Of a DNA stretch of 64,000 nucleotides, positions 1 to 8,492 are shown piece after piece. Position numbers and translations under genes: made by a program. The notes beneath the pieces are model-generated. The model was given only the letters and a program-made list of their open reading frames with translations. It was not told the origin of the DNA and searched no databases. Every line of letters starts with the position of its first letter. Within the stretch, counting starts at the first letter, position 1. Source of the DNA: Paracoccus alcaliphilus (GTDB taxonomy: Bacteria; Pseudomonadota; Alphaproteobacteria; Rhodobacterales; Rhodobacteraceae); NCBI RefSeq assembly GCF_028553725.1, contig NZ_CP067124.1:2056001-2120000 (forward strand), in the 5' to 3' direction.

Positions 1-326
1 GTGCGTGATGCCGCGTCCATTTCCAGCACATCGACATGACGGCCTTCGCTGATCGCGGTGCAATGTTCGCAAGTCCCGCAGGGTTCGGTCGTCGGCCCGC
101 CCGCGCCATCGGGGCCGATGCAGTTCATGCCCTTGGCGATGATCCGGGCGGTGGTGGTTTTGCCGGTGCCGCGAATCCCGGTCATGATGAAGGCCTGCGC
201 GATGCGGTCGGCAGCAAAGGCGTTCTTCAGCGTCCGCACCATCGCATCCTGACCGACCAGATCGGCAAAGGTCTCGGGCCGGTATTTGCGGGCCAGAACC
301 TGATAGGTTTGCTGTGTGTCGGTCAT
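1..326 (-). CDS. dnaX: DNA polymerase III subunit gamma/tau, N-terminal part (runs off window)
   Basis: Only the first 108 codons are inside the window; the gene continues past base 1. DnaX is the clamp-loader ATPase of the replicase. The visible part starts with the family's typical YQVLARKYRPETF segment (residues 8-20). It then has a Walker A loop GIRGTGKT (50-57) and four zinc-binding cysteines (C69, C83, C86, C89), as in bacterial DnaX. The ATG at 324-326 directly precedes this conserved N-terminus. It is divergent from the lipoprotein gene at 499, and the SRP RNA gene lies about 600 bases upstream on the same strand. The identification is firm; the gamma/tau C-terminus cannot be judged. 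Confidence 0.93.
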   Translation of the reverse strand, partial: MTDTQQTYQVLARKYRPETFADLVGQDAMVRTLKNAFAADRIAQAFIMTGIRGTGKTTTARIIAKGMNCIGPDGAGGPTTEPCGTCEHCTAISEGRHVDVLEMDAASR

Positions 327-498
327 CGTACCCTCGGCAGTTGCGTCACATTAACGGTGCCGGGCTCCATCGACAACCTGCGCCTTCATTATCTGTCCGT
401 GAGTTCGTTGGATAAAATTCAACACATTGATTTATATCGTTTTAAGGCGGATCTGGTATCGGTGTGTATGTCTGTTTTCTTTATCCTGCGGAGTTGAA

Positions 499-903
499 AT
501 GACGTTCCCATTTTCCAAGTGGTTGTTGGCCACTTCCATGTTGGGTCTCGCAGCCTGCGCCCAGACATCGATCCAGCCGATGTCCAAGGACACCTTCAAG
601 GTTGCAACCAATGCTGCTCCCGCCTGCGGGCCTGCCGGGGCGCGAAATGTGGCCTTCAAGACGGCGGCAATCGAGGTCATCCGGAAGGGTGGTGATAGAT
701 TCGTGGTTGCTGGCGACCATGCCGACAGCGGTTTGCAAGGAGACTTTTTCTCTGGTTTTCAGCAGAACTATTCGCAGGGAATGGTTATCAGGATGGTCGA
801 GCAGGGATCCAGCGAGGCCGCGAATGCGCTCTCGGCGCGTGAGACATTGGGCAGCAACTGGCAAGAACTTGTCAGAAAGGGCGCGCCCACAACGTGCGGC
901 TGA
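499..903 (+). CDS. Small predicted lipoprotein of unknown function
   Basis: A 134-residue protein with a lipoprotein signal: a short basic start, a hydrophobic segment and the lipobox LAAC with the acylated cysteine at residue 20. After cleavage it would sit on a membrane facing the periplasm. The mature part is small, with two further cysteines (about residues 43 and 133) that could form a disulfide, and no family I recognise. An in-frame start lies upstream at 427, but it would put unrelated residues ahead of the signal sequence; the ATG at 499 places the signal at the N-terminus. It stands alone, divergent from dnaX and followed by the minus-strand SRP RNA. Confidence 0.7.
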   Translation: MTFPFSKWLLATSMLGLAACAQTSIQPMSKDTFKVATNAAPACGPAGARNVAFKTAAIEVIRKGGDRFVVAGDHADSGLQGDFFSGFQQNYSQGMVIRMVEQGSSEAANALSARETLGSNWQELVRKGAPTTCG

Positions 904-932
904 CTAATCCAATGAGTGCGCGGGAAAGGGTG

Positions 933-1024
933 AGAGGCTGGACAACGACCCAAGCGGGGCTCGTTACGGCTGCTTCCTTCCGGACCTGACCGGGTTGGCG
1001 AGGTGCCTGCCCGCGCCAACCTCT
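933..1024 (-). ncRNA. ffs: Signal recognition particle RNA (4.5S-type)
   Basis: Read on the minus strand, bases 991-968 give the near-universal SRP domain IV signature GGTCAGGTCCGGAAGGAAGC, with its GGAA tetraloop and asymmetric loop. The ends pair: AGAGGTTGG (1024-1016) with CCAGCCTCT (941-933). This makes a single long hairpin of about 92 nt, the short form without an Alu domain that is usual in proteobacteria. It binds Ffh and targets nascent membrane proteins. It lies on the same strand as dnaX and about 600 bases upstream of it. The exact 5' and 3' ends are inferred from the terminal helix and could be a few bases longer. Confidence 0.93.
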
Positions 1025-1091
1025 CGAAGGGACAGATAATGCGGGCGGGCAGCGATTGCAACCCCGTCCGCCGACCTTCACCGCGCCGCCG

Positions 1092-2966
1092 TCACAGGAA
1101 CAGCCGCAGACGGGCGAAGCCGTCGTCGCTGAGGCCCAGATATTCGATACTGTCGCGGATTTTCGGATCGGCCCCTTGCAGATGCGGCATCGCATCGGGG
1201 CCGGTCTCGAACAGGGCCGAGGTGCCGGGCATGGCGCGGAAATGCCAGTTGCGGCGGGGCGCGACCTCCAGCCGGCGGCGGCGGCGGATATATTGGCGCA
1301 GCACATCGCGGGTCAGCGCACCGTCACTCAGCGCCACGCCATTCTGCGCCACCAGTGGGCTGTAAAGGCCACATGCCGCCAGACGATAGGAATTCGTCGC
1401 CAGCAGGAAACGCTGATCGGGGTGGACGGGCTGGCCGTGGCGCGACAGGTGTGTGATCCGGTTCGCCTGCGGATTCAGCAGGCGCCCATCGGGGCTGAAA
1501 CGCGGGGGTTGCGACAGATCCACCTGCCATTCCACCCCGTCGATCACGTCAAAGTTATAGCAGGGAAATTCCGGGTCGATCAGCGGCTGATCGGCCTTTC
1601 CGGGGTGGATGGTCCGGAAGATGCTGGCAGAGCGTTCAAGCCATTGCTGCAATTGCGTCCCGGTCAGGTGCACGGCGCAGATGCGGTTGGGAAACAGATA
1701 GAGGTCGGCCAGATTGCGCAGGGTCAGCGCGCCTGCGGCGACATTGGTGTAATGCTGCGGCCCTCCGCGCCCGCCCGCGCGAAAGGGGGCGGCGGCGGAC
1801 AGGACCGGCAATCCGGCCAGATCGCGGCGCAACTGGCGGCGGATATGCCAGCGTTGCGCCATGCTGACCAGCCGCAGGCAGGGATCTTCGCCGATCAGGG
1901 CGAAAAAACTGTGCAGCGGCATACCCACATGACCGATCCGGCGCCGGAAATGCCGCAGGGTCGCGCGATGGGCGGACAGGGCCGGGGTGGCGACATGGGT
2001 GGCTGGCGGGGCCTCGGTGCAGACCTGCTGTGCCTGCACGCAGAAATCCTCGACCTGCATCCGGCCCGTGGCGGTGGCGCGCAGCCGAAGGTCGATCACC
2101 CCCAGATGAGAGCCGCCGAAGCCCGCCATCACCGCAGGCTTGCCCGCCAGCACGCCCCGCTGCGGGTCGATGCCGGGGCCGGGCGGGATATGCGGGCCGG
2201 GAAAGACCTGATGACTATGCCCGGCGATCACGACATCGATACCCTCCAGCGCGGCCAGCGCGGTGGCGGCATGCTCCATCCCCGGGCGGGGGGTCAGCGG
2301 ACCTATGCCGGAATGGGCCAGCGCAATCACCAGTTGAGCGCCCGCCGCCCGCATCCGTGGCAACACGTCCCGCGCCGATTCGATGATGTCGCGGCATTCG
2401 ATATGGGCGGACAGGTCGCGATCCCATTCGACCGTCTGCGGCGGCAGAAAGCCCGTCACCCCGATTCGCAGCTGGACGGGCTGGCCCAGATCATCGGTCA
2501 TCTCGCGTTCCAGAATCACGAAACGCGGCAGATCGCCCCCGCGCAGGCAGCGCAGATTGGCAGAGACGACGGGAAAGCCCGCTTGGGCGATCACGCGACG
2601 CAGGAAGGGCAGGCCGAAATTGAAATCGTGATTGCCAAGCGTGCCCACGTCATAGCGCATGGCATTCATCGCCGCGATGGCGGGGTGGCGCGCGCCGCAA
2701 CTGGCCTTGCCCGCAGCATAATCCCCCAGCGGGTTGCCCTGAAGGAAATCGCCATTGTCCAGCAGCAGGCTGTTCCGCACCTCTTGCTGACGGCGCATTG
2801 CCAGCGAGGCGACCCGCGCCAGCCCGATCCGGTTGCTGGGGCGGTCGCTCAGATAATCATAGGGCAGCACATGCATATGCATGTCGGTGGTCGCAAGGAT
2901 CCTGAGCGACAATCCGCCGGGCGCCTTGCCCTGACTGGTCATGCCAATCGCACTGTGTCGGACCAT
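1092..2966 (-). CDS. cpdB: 2',3'-cyclic-nucleotide 2'-phosphodiesterase / 3'-nucleotidase
   Basis: A 624-residue member of the calcineurin-like 5'-nucleotidase/CpdB family, which hydrolyses 2',3'-cyclic nucleotides and 3'-nucleotides for phosphate and nucleoside salvage. The N-terminal metallophosphatase domain shows the two-metal motifs: TTDMHMH near residue 27, LLDNGDF near 70, GNHDFNFG near 110 and a later AGHSHQ. The C-terminal half is the substrate-binding domain. E. coli CpdB is exported, but no convincing signal peptide is visible here whether translation starts at 2966 or at the internal ATG at 2942. It may be cytoplasmic or exported in another way. It is a single gene, divergent from the SRPBCC gene. 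Confidence 0.88.
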   Translation of the reverse strand: MVRHSAIGMTSQGKAPGGLSLRILATTDMHMHVLPYDYLSDRPSNRIGLARVASLAMRRQQEVRNSLLLDNGDFLQGNPLGDYAAGKASCGARHPAIAAMNAMRYDVGTLGNHDFNFGLPFLRRVIAQAGFPVVSANLRCLRGGDLPRFVILEREMTDDLGQPVQLRIGVTGFLPPQTVEWDRDLSAHIECRDIIESARDVLPRMRAAGAQLVIALAHSGIGPLTPRPGMEHAATALAALEGIDVVIAGHSHQVFPGPHIPPGPGIDPQRGVLAGKPAVMAGFGGSHLGVIDLRLRATATGRMQVEDFCVQAQQVCTEAPPATHVATPALSAHRATLRHFRRRIGHVGMPLHSFFALIGEDPCLRLVSMAQRWHIRRQLRRDLAGLPVLSAAAPFRAGGRGGPQHYTNVAAGALTLRNLADLYLFPNRICAVHLTGTQLQQWLERSASIFRTIHPGKADQPLIDPEFPCYNFDVIDGVEWQVDLSQPPRFSPDGRLLNPQANRITHLSRHGQPVHPDQRFLLATNSYRLAACGLYSPLVAQNGVALSDGALTRDVLRQYIRRRRRLEVAPRRNWHFRAMPGTSALFETGPDAMPHLQGADPKIRDSIEYLGLSDDGFARLRLFL

Positions 2967-3277
2967 TCCGGGCTCACTTGTAACAGCCGCATCGCCAGCC
3001 TGCGGGACACGGCAACCATTGACCTTTCCACCTTAGGACGCGCCGATTCGTTTCACAACCTGAGATTGTTTTGATCTTGCTGGCTGATTGGGCAGGGGTT
3101 TCGGTTCTGCCGCCTTCACCATCAAAAATACGCCCTCGCGCGGGGTTTGTCACACGATTGAGCAAGTTTCCGAGCAAGGCTGGGCATTCGGTTGAACATG
3201 GCCGCGAATATGGACTATCAGCAGGGCGCTGTCGGCTGATTTTCGACACCCCGGAATTGGATGATCAGGTTGCTTGC
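2967..3277. other. Gene-free stretch between divergent cpdB and SRPBCC genes
   Basis: About 310 bases between two divergent starts, noticeably poorer in GC than the flanking genes. It should carry both promoters, but I could not pick out a convincing -35/-10 pair, an operator or a structured RNA. Open frames run through it on both strands, yet their translations are arginine- and proline-rich without a recognisable family, so I do not call a gene here. Confidence 0.4.
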
Positions 3278-3730
3278 ATGAAATTTTCGACCCGATGCGA
3301 CACGGATATCTGCGCGGTTGATCTGTTTGCCCGGATCAGCGATTTCGACCGGATCGAAAGCATCCTTCTGCGCCGGGGCGCCACCGTCCAGCGGATCGAT
3401 CCGGCACAGGAACCCGGCACCGGCATGGGCTGGAATATCGGCTTCGACTGGCGCGGCAAGGCGCGCGACCTGCGGCTGGAGGTGATCCGTTTTGATCGGC
3501 CCGAACGGGTATCGCTGGCCGGGCAGTCCGATTCCTTCACCATCGACACCGACATGAGCGTGGTGGCGCTCAGCCGCACGCGGTCGCGCCTGCTGTTCGA
3601 CACGAATGTCCGCCCCCGCAACATGCGCGCGCGGCTGATGTTGCAGACCGCCAAGCTGGGCCGGGGCCAGCTGGAGCGCAAGTTCGCCGAGCGTATCCAG
3701 CTGTTCGTGTCGGAATTGCAGACGGCCTGA
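3278..3730 (+). CDS. SRPBCC (START-like) family protein
   Basis: A 150-residue protein that looks like the SRPBCC / polyketide-cyclase-like fold found widely in Rhodobacteraceae: a beta-strand start (MKFSTRCDTDI), a DFDRIE segment near residue 25 and a central GMGWNIGFDWRGKAR strand pair. Such proteins bind hydrophobic ligands, but the ligand cannot be told from sequence. The frame stays open to 3071, but that extension is not protein-like, so I take the ATG at 3278. It converges on pheA with about 20 bases between the stops. The family call rests on overall pattern, not on catalytic residues. Confidence 0.62.
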   Translation: MKFSTRCDTDICAVDLFARISDFDRIESILLRRGATVQRIDPAQEPGTGMGWNIGFDWRGKARDLRLEVIRFDRPERVSLAGQSDSFTIDTDMSVVALSRTRSRLLFDTNVRPRNMRARLMLQTAKLGRGQLERKFAERIQLFVSELQTA

Positions 3731-3751
3731 TCGCGGCGCGTCTGCTGTGGT

Positions 3752-4600
3752 TCAGTCGGCCTGCTGGCTGGCGCGCAGCGGATCGGCGGGATAGGTGCCC
3801 AGAATGTTCAGCACCGAGGTGAAATAGCGCAGCTCTTCCAGCGCGCGTTGCAGGGCCGGATCGTCGGGATGGCCTTCCACATCGGCATAGAACTGCGTCG
3901 CGGTGAACACGCCATCCACCATATAGCTTTCCAGCTTGGTCATGTTGACGCCATTGGTCGCGAAACCACCCATCGCCTTGTAAAGCGCGGCGGGAATGTT
4001 GCGTACGCGGAACACGAATGTCGTCATCATCCGTTCGGCCCGGCGGCTGGTGTCGGGTTCGCGCGACATGATCAGGAAGCGGGTGGTGTTGTTCTGCCGG
4101 TCCTCGATCCGGTCGGCCAGCGGGTCCAGGCCATAGATCTCTCCGGCCAGCGGAGAGGCCAGCGCCGCCAGCGACCGATTGCCGCGGGCGGCGACTTCTT
4201 TGGCGGAACCCGCCGTATCGGCGCCGGTGATGCCGTGGATGCCGTGACGGCGCATGAAACCCCGGCACTGGCCCAGCAGGACGGTATGGCTCATCGCTTC
4301 GGTGATCTCGGACAGGGGCGTTCCGGGCACGGCCAGCAGGCTGATATGCACCCGCACGAAGGCTTCGTCGATGATGTGCAGGCCGGATTCGGGCAGCAGG
4401 TGATGGATATCGGCCACCCTGCCATAGGTCGAATTCTCGACCGGCAGCATCGCCAGATCGGCCTGATGGCTGCGCACGGCCTCGATCACGTCCTCGAAGG
4501 TACGGCAGGGCAGCGCCTCCATCGAAGGGCGGGCCTTGCGACAGGCTTCGTGGCTATAGGCGCCGGGTTCGCCCTGAAATGCGATGCGGTTCGTTTTCAC
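3752..4600 (-). CDS. pheA: Prephenate dehydratase
   Basis: A 282-residue monofunctional prephenate dehydratase, which converts prephenate to phenylpyruvate in phenylalanine synthesis. The N-terminal domain begins IAFQGEPGAYSHEA and contains the conserved NNTTRFLI segment that carries the catalytic Thr-Arg-Phe. The C-terminal third is an ACT domain with the feedback-site pattern LYKAMGGFATNGVNMTKLES, so allosteric inhibition by phenylalanine is expected. No chorismate mutase domain is present. The start is a GTG at 4598-4600, the only initiation codon that puts the conserved motif at the N-terminus; the open frame extends to 4795 but reads as non-coding. Divergent from cycM. Confidence 0.92.
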   Translation of the reverse strand: MKTNRIAFQGEPGAYSHEACRKARPSMEALPCRTFEDVIEAVRSHQADLAMLPVENSTYGRVADIHHLLPESGLHIIDEAFVRVHISLLAVPGTPLSEITEAMSHTVLLGQCRGFMRRHGIHGITGADTAGSAKEVAARGNRSLAALASPLAGEIYGLDPLADRIEDRQNNTTRFLIMSREPDTSRRAERMMTTFVFRVRNIPAALYKAMGGFATNGVNMTKLESYMVDGVFTATQFYADVEGHPDDPALQRALEELRYFTSVLNILGTYPADPLRASQQAD

Positions 4601-4721
4601 AGCCCACTCCGAACAACTGAGTTTTTGAATTTTCCAGCGGTAAGTATACCTTGATCCCGGAAAGCGAAAGCGGATAGATACTGCCGGAATTGACGAGCTT
4701 ACCAATCGGGGACCGCACGCG

Positions 4722-5246
4722 ATGTTCAATACCATGACAATCACCAAGGCCGCCGGCGCACTGATTGGTGCCCTGCTGCTGCTTTTGCTGGCCAACTGGG
4801 CCGCCAGCGGGCTGTATCACGTCGGCCCTGCCGGGCATGGTGGCGACGAAGAACATGCGCAGGCCTATTCCATCCCGGTCGAGGAAACCTCGGCCGAACC
4901 CGAAGACGACGCACCCGCGCTTGATGTCGAGGCGCTGATGGCTGTGGCCGATGCCGCCGCAGGCGAACGCGAATGGGGCAAATGCCGCGCCTGCCACAAG
5001 CTGGACGGCACCGACGGCACCGGCCCGCATCTGAATGGCGTCGTTGGTCGCGCCGTGGGATCGGTCGATGGCTTCGGCTATTCCGACGGCATGACCTCGC
5101 ATGGCGGCGAATGGGAGCCCGAGGTGCTGATCCGCTTCCTGACCAACCCGCGCGCCGAAGTGCCGGGCACCAAGATGGCCTTTGCCGGGATCCGCGACCC
5201 GCAGGCGATCGCCCATCTGATCGCCTATCTGGAACAGAATTCCTGA
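4722..5246 (+). CDS. cycM: Membrane-anchored cytochrome c552
   Basis: A 174-residue class I c-type cytochrome. It has an uncleaved N-terminal membrane helix (about residues 8-30), an acidic Pro/Glu/Asp linker (45-70), and a haem domain with CRACH at 88-92 and a probable axial methionine at M152 (GTKMAF). This layout matches Paracoccus CycM, which carries electrons from the bc1 complex to the aa3 oxidase at the inner membrane. The ATG at 4722 follows a GGGGA ribosome site by about 9 bases. A hairpin terminator follows at 5278. Its placement divergent from pheA supports the assignment. Confidence 0.9.
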   Translation: MFNTMTITKAAGALIGALLLLLLANWAASGLYHVGPAGHGGDEEHAQAYSIPVEETSAEPEDDAPALDVEALMAVADAAAGEREWGKCRACHKLDGTDGTGPHLNGVVGRAVGSVDGFGYSDGMTSHGGEWEPEVLIRFLTNPRAEVPGTKMAFAGIRDPQAIAHLIAYLEQNS

Positions 5247-5277
5247 CGGGACGCGATCCTTTGGACGTGTGAATACA

Positions 5278-5310
5278 GGGGTGCAAGCCGCAGGGCCTGC
5301 GCCCCTTTCT
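5278..5310 (+). terminator. Intrinsic terminator after cycM
   Basis: GGGGTGCA (5278-5285) pairs with TGCGCCCC (5298-5305) through one G-U pair, giving an 8-bp stem with a 12-base loop, followed by TTTCT. It lies about 30 bases after the cycM stop and 113 bases before yejA. The short, interrupted T run makes it moderate in strength. Confidence 0.6.
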
Positions 5311-5423
5311 CGTTCCCCGCAGCCCTGCCGCCCTGCAATTCGCCCGGCTCACGAAAACGCGGCTTGATCGCCGCCGCCGCGCTGGCCTAGCGTTGGTTGA
5401 AATGAACGAAGGATGTCCGCCAG

Positions 5424-7328
5424 ATGCGCCGAATGAACCTTGCCGCCCTGACCCTGCTTCTTGCCAGCACCACAGCCGCCATCGCGCAGCAGCCAGAGCA
5501 GACGGGCGACACGGAATCGGCCAATGGCGAACAGGTCATCCGTGCCCACGGCGTCGGCGTCTTTGACGAGCTGAACCTGCCCGCCGATTTCACCCATCTG
5601 CCCTATGTCAATCCCGACGCGCCCAAGGGCGGAGAGATCGCGCAATCGATTCCGAACTCGACCGGCTTTGACAATTACAACCCCTTCACCTTTCGCGGAC
5701 GGGCGGCGGCGCTGTCATCCTTCATGCTGGAATCGATCCTGACCGGCACCGCGGACGAGGTCGGCGCGGCCTATTGCCTGCTGTGCGAAAGCCTCGAATA
5801 TCCCGAAAGCCGCGACTGGGTGATCTTCAATCTGCGCCCCGAGGCTGCCTTCAGCGACGGCACGCCACTGACCGCGCATGACGTGCTGTTCAGCTATGAG
5901 CAGTTGCGCGACAAGGGACTGTCGTCCTTCCGCACGGTGATCGCGCAGCAGGTGGCCGAGGCCGAGGTGCTGGACGATCACCGCATCCGCTTTACCTTCA
6001 CCCCCGATTATCCGCGCCGCGATCTGATTCAGGGCGTCGGCAGCCTGCCGGTTTTCAGCCGCAAGGATTTCGAGGATAACGACCGCGATCTGGAACAGAC
6101 CATGTCGAAGGCGCTGATCGGGTCCGGCCCCTATATGTTCGAGGGCGCGGACATCAATCGCCGCGTGACCTATCGCCGCAATCCCGATTACTGGGGCGCG
6201 GATCTGCCGATCAACCGGGGGCGCTTCAATTTCGACCGCATCCGCTTTGAATATTTCGCCGATTACGATGCCGCGTTCGAAGCCTTCAAGGCAGGGGAAT
6301 ACACCTTCCGCCGAGAGGTCAGTTCCATCCACTGGGCCTCGCGCTATGACTTTCCGGCGCTGAGCCGGGGATGGGTCAAACAGGAAACGCTGCATGACGG
6401 CAATGTCGCCTCGGGTCAGACATGGGTGCTGAATCTGCGCCGCCCGAACTGGCAGGATATCCGCGTACGGCAGGCCATCGGGATGATGTTCAATTTCGAA
6501 TGGTCGAATGACGCGCTGTTCTATGGCCTTTACGACCGGGTGAACAGCATCTGGGAAAACAGCGATCTGGCGGCCAGCGGCACGCCCTCGGATGGGGAAC
6601 TGGAGTTGCTGGAGCCGGTGGCCGCCGATCTGCCCGAAGGCATCCTGACCGATGAGGCGGTGATGGCCCCCGTCAGCGGAGAGCGTCAGCTGGACCGGCG
6701 CAACCTGCGCGCCGCCGCCGCGCTGCTGGACGAGGCCGGGTGGGAGGTTGGTAATGACGGCATGCGCCGCAACCCCGATGGCCGCCCGCTGGTGTTGCAG
6801 ATCCTGAACGACAGCCAGACCTTCGACCGTGTCATCAACCCCTTCATCGAAAACCTGCGCGCACTGGGGGTCGATGCCCGAAATGTCCGCGTGGACAATG
6901 CGGAATATGAGAACCGCAAGCGCAGCCATGATTTCGACATGATCAGCGATCATCTGGGGCAGGGCGAGATCCCCGGATCAGGGTTGCAGCAATATTTCGG
7001 TTCGGCCAATGCGGGCGATGTGTTCAATACGATGGGGCTGGCCAATCCGGCCATCGACCGGCTGATCACCCATGTCGAGGCCGCCGAGACCCGCGACGAG
7101 CTGATCACCGCGGTTCATGCGCTGGACCGGGCGCTGCGCAGTCTCAGCTTCTGGGTGCCGCAATGGTATAACGGCAATCATCTGGTCGCCTATTACGACC
7201 AGTTCGGCCGCCCGGACGAGCTGCCGCCCTATTCCCTGGGTGAGATGGATTTCTGGTGGTATGACGCCGAAAAGGCCGAAGCCCTGCGGGCGGCGGGCGC
7301 GCTTCGGGCGGGACGGGCGCTTGATTAA
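5424..7328 (+). CDS. yejA: Extracellular solute-binding protein of a YejABEF-type peptide importer
   Basis: A 634-residue family 5 (SBP_bac_5) binding protein with a Sec signal peptide ending near residue 21 (AAIAQQ). The YejA subgroup is recognisable from the start of the mature part (HGVGVFDELNLPADFTHLPYVNPDAPKGG). In enterobacteria YejA delivers oligopeptides and microcin C to YejBEF. It acts in the periplasm. yejB, yejE and yejF follow on the same strand. An 87-base gap with several hairpins separates it from yejB, a common arrangement that keeps binding protein in excess over permease. Subfamily certainty is high; the actual peptide ligand is unknown. Confidence 0.88.
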   Translation: MRRMNLAALTLLLASTTAAIAQQPEQTGDTESANGEQVIRAHGVGVFDELNLPADFTHLPYVNPDAPKGGEIAQSIPNSTGFDNYNPFTFRGRAAALSSFMLESILTGTADEVGAAYCLLCESLEYPESRDWVIFNLRPEAAFSDGTPLTAHDVLFSYEQLRDKGLSSFRTVIAQQVAEAEVLDDHRIRFTFTPDYPRRDLIQGVGSLPVFSRKDFEDNDRDLEQTMSKALIGSGPYMFEGADINRRVTYRRNPDYWGADLPINRGRFNFDRIRFEYFADYDAAFEAFKAGEYTFRREVSSIHWASRYDFPALSRGWVKQETLHDGNVASGQTWVLNLRRPNWQDIRVRQAIGMMFNFEWSNDALFYGLYDRVNSIWENSDLAASGTPSDGELELLEPVAADLPEGILTDEAVMAPVSGERQLDRRNLRAAAALLDEAGWEVGNDGMRRNPDGRPLVLQILNDSQTFDRVINPFIENLRALGVDARNVRVDNAEYENRKRSHDFDMISDHLGQGEIPGSGLQQYFGSANAGDVFNTMGLANPAIDRLITHVEAAETRDELITAVHALDRALRSLSFWVPQWYNGNHLVAYYDQFGRPDELPPYSLGEMDFWWYDAEKAEALRAAGALRAGRALD

Positions 7329-7330
7329 TC

Positions 7331-7400
7331 GGGCAGAAATGCCCACAAGGCGGAACAACCGAACAGGGCCGCAAAGGCCCGGAAGGCCCTTCGGGGCGGG
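7331..7400 (+). repeat. Tandem hairpins between yejA and yejB
   Basis: The intercistronic gap contains two perfect 5-bp hairpins: GGGCA-GAAA-TGCCC (7331-7344) and GGGCC-GCAAA-GGCCC (7366-7380). A third, imperfect GC-rich fold lies around 7379-7397. None is followed by a T tract, so they look less like terminators than like mRNA-stabilising or attenuating structures. Such structures often follow binding-protein genes in ABC operons. Confidence 0.5.
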
Positions 7401-7415
7401 CACAGAGGCAGGCTG

Positions 7416-8492
7416 ATGGGCGCCTATATCCTGCGGCGATTGCTGCTGATCATCCCGACATTGATCGGCATCATGCTGGTCAACTTCACCCTGACCCAAT
7501 TCGTGCCGGGCGGGCCGATCGAGCAGATCGCGGCGCAGGTGCAGGGGCAGGGCGACGTTTTCGCCAATATCGCAGGCGCGGGCGGCGAAACCGGGGGCGG
7601 GGCGCAGGAAACCTATCAGGGTGCGCGCGGCCTGCCGCCGGAGTTCATCGAGCAGCTGGAGCGTGAATTCGGTTTCGACAAACCTCCGGTCGAACGGTTC
7701 CTGTCCATGCTGTGGAACTATCTGCGCTTCGATTTCGGCAGCAGCTGGTTCCGCTCGGTCAGCGTCATCGATCTGGTGCTGGAAAAGATGCCGGTCTCGA
7801 TCACGCTGGGGCTGTGGTCCACGCTGCTGGCCTATCTGATCTCGATCCCGCTTGGAATCCGCAAGGCGGTGCGCGACGGGTCGCGGTTCGACACATGGAC
7901 CTCGGGCGTCATCATCATGGCCTATGCGATCCCGGCCTTCCTGTTTGCGGTGCTGCTGATGGTGCTGTTCGCCGGCGGCAGCTACTGGAAGATCTTTCCC
8001 CTGCGCGGGCTGACCAGCGACAATTTCGCCGACCTGTCGCTGCTGGGCAAGATCAAGGATTACGCATGGCACGCCACGCTGCCGGTCGTGGCCTCGACCA
8101 TTTCCAGCTTTGCCACGCTGACGCTGCTGACCAAGAACAGCTTTCTGGACGAGATCAACAAGCAATATGTGATGACCGCCCGCGCCAAGGGGCTGACACA
8201 GGGCCGCGTCCTTTACGGCCATGTGTTCCGCAACGCCATGCTGATCGTGATCGCGGGTTTTCCGGCGATGTTTCTGGGCGTGTTCTTCGGCGCCAGCATC
8301 CTGATCGAGACGATCTTTTCGCTGGACGGCCTTGGGCGGTTGGGCTTCGAGGCTGCGGTGCAACGCGACTATCCGGTGATCTTCGGCACGCTTTACGTCT
8401 TCGGGCTGATGTCGCTGGTCGTCGGCATCCTGTCAGACATGATGTATGTCTTCGTCGATCCGCGCATCGATTTTGAATCGAGGGCGGGCTGA
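7416..8492 (+). CDS. yejB: YejB-type ABC permease
   Basis: A 358-residue inner-membrane permease of the peptide (DppB/OppB-like) family. It starts [19 protein letters not shown], has six predicted membrane helices and a cytoplasmic EAA loop ([20 protein letters not shown], roughly residues 256-275) that contacts the ATPase. The long insertion after the first helix, rich in Gly and Gln (about residues 40-75), is typical of YejB. The gene ends in TGATG, so its stop overlaps the first base of the yejE start and the two subunits are translationally coupled. Confidence 0.9.
   Translation: MGAYILRRLLLIIPTLIGIMLVNFTLTQFVPGGPIEQIAAQVQGQGDVFANIAGAGGETGGGAQETYQGARGLPPEFIEQLEREFGFDKPPVERFLSMLWNYLRFDFGSSWFRSVSVIDLVLEKMPVSITLGLWSTLLAYLISIPLGIRKAVRDGSRFDTWTSGVIIMAYAIPAFLFAVLLMVLFAGGSYWKIFPLRGLTSDNFADLSLLGKIKDYAWHATLPVVASTISSFATLTLLTKNSFLDEINKQYVMTARAKGLTQGRVLYGHVFRNAMLIVIAGFPAMFLGVFFGASILIETIFSLDGLGRLGFEAAVQRDYPVIFGTLYVFGLMSLVVGILSDMMYVFVDPRIDFESRAG

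Noticed and set aside
1056-3074. Long plus-strand open frame (672 codons) opposite cpdB
   Set aside because: Its translation is low-complexity, rich in Arg, Gln, Ala and Gly, with no motif; it is the antisense shadow of the GC-rich cpdB gene.
2974-3249. Possible small minus-strand gene upstream of cpdB
   Set aside because: No ribosome site or protein-like pattern; the stretch more likely holds the divergent promoters.
3071-3277. N-terminal extension of the SRPBCC protein
   Set aside because: The added residues are Pro/Arg/Ser-rich and unlike the family; the ATG at 3278 gives the usual N-terminus.
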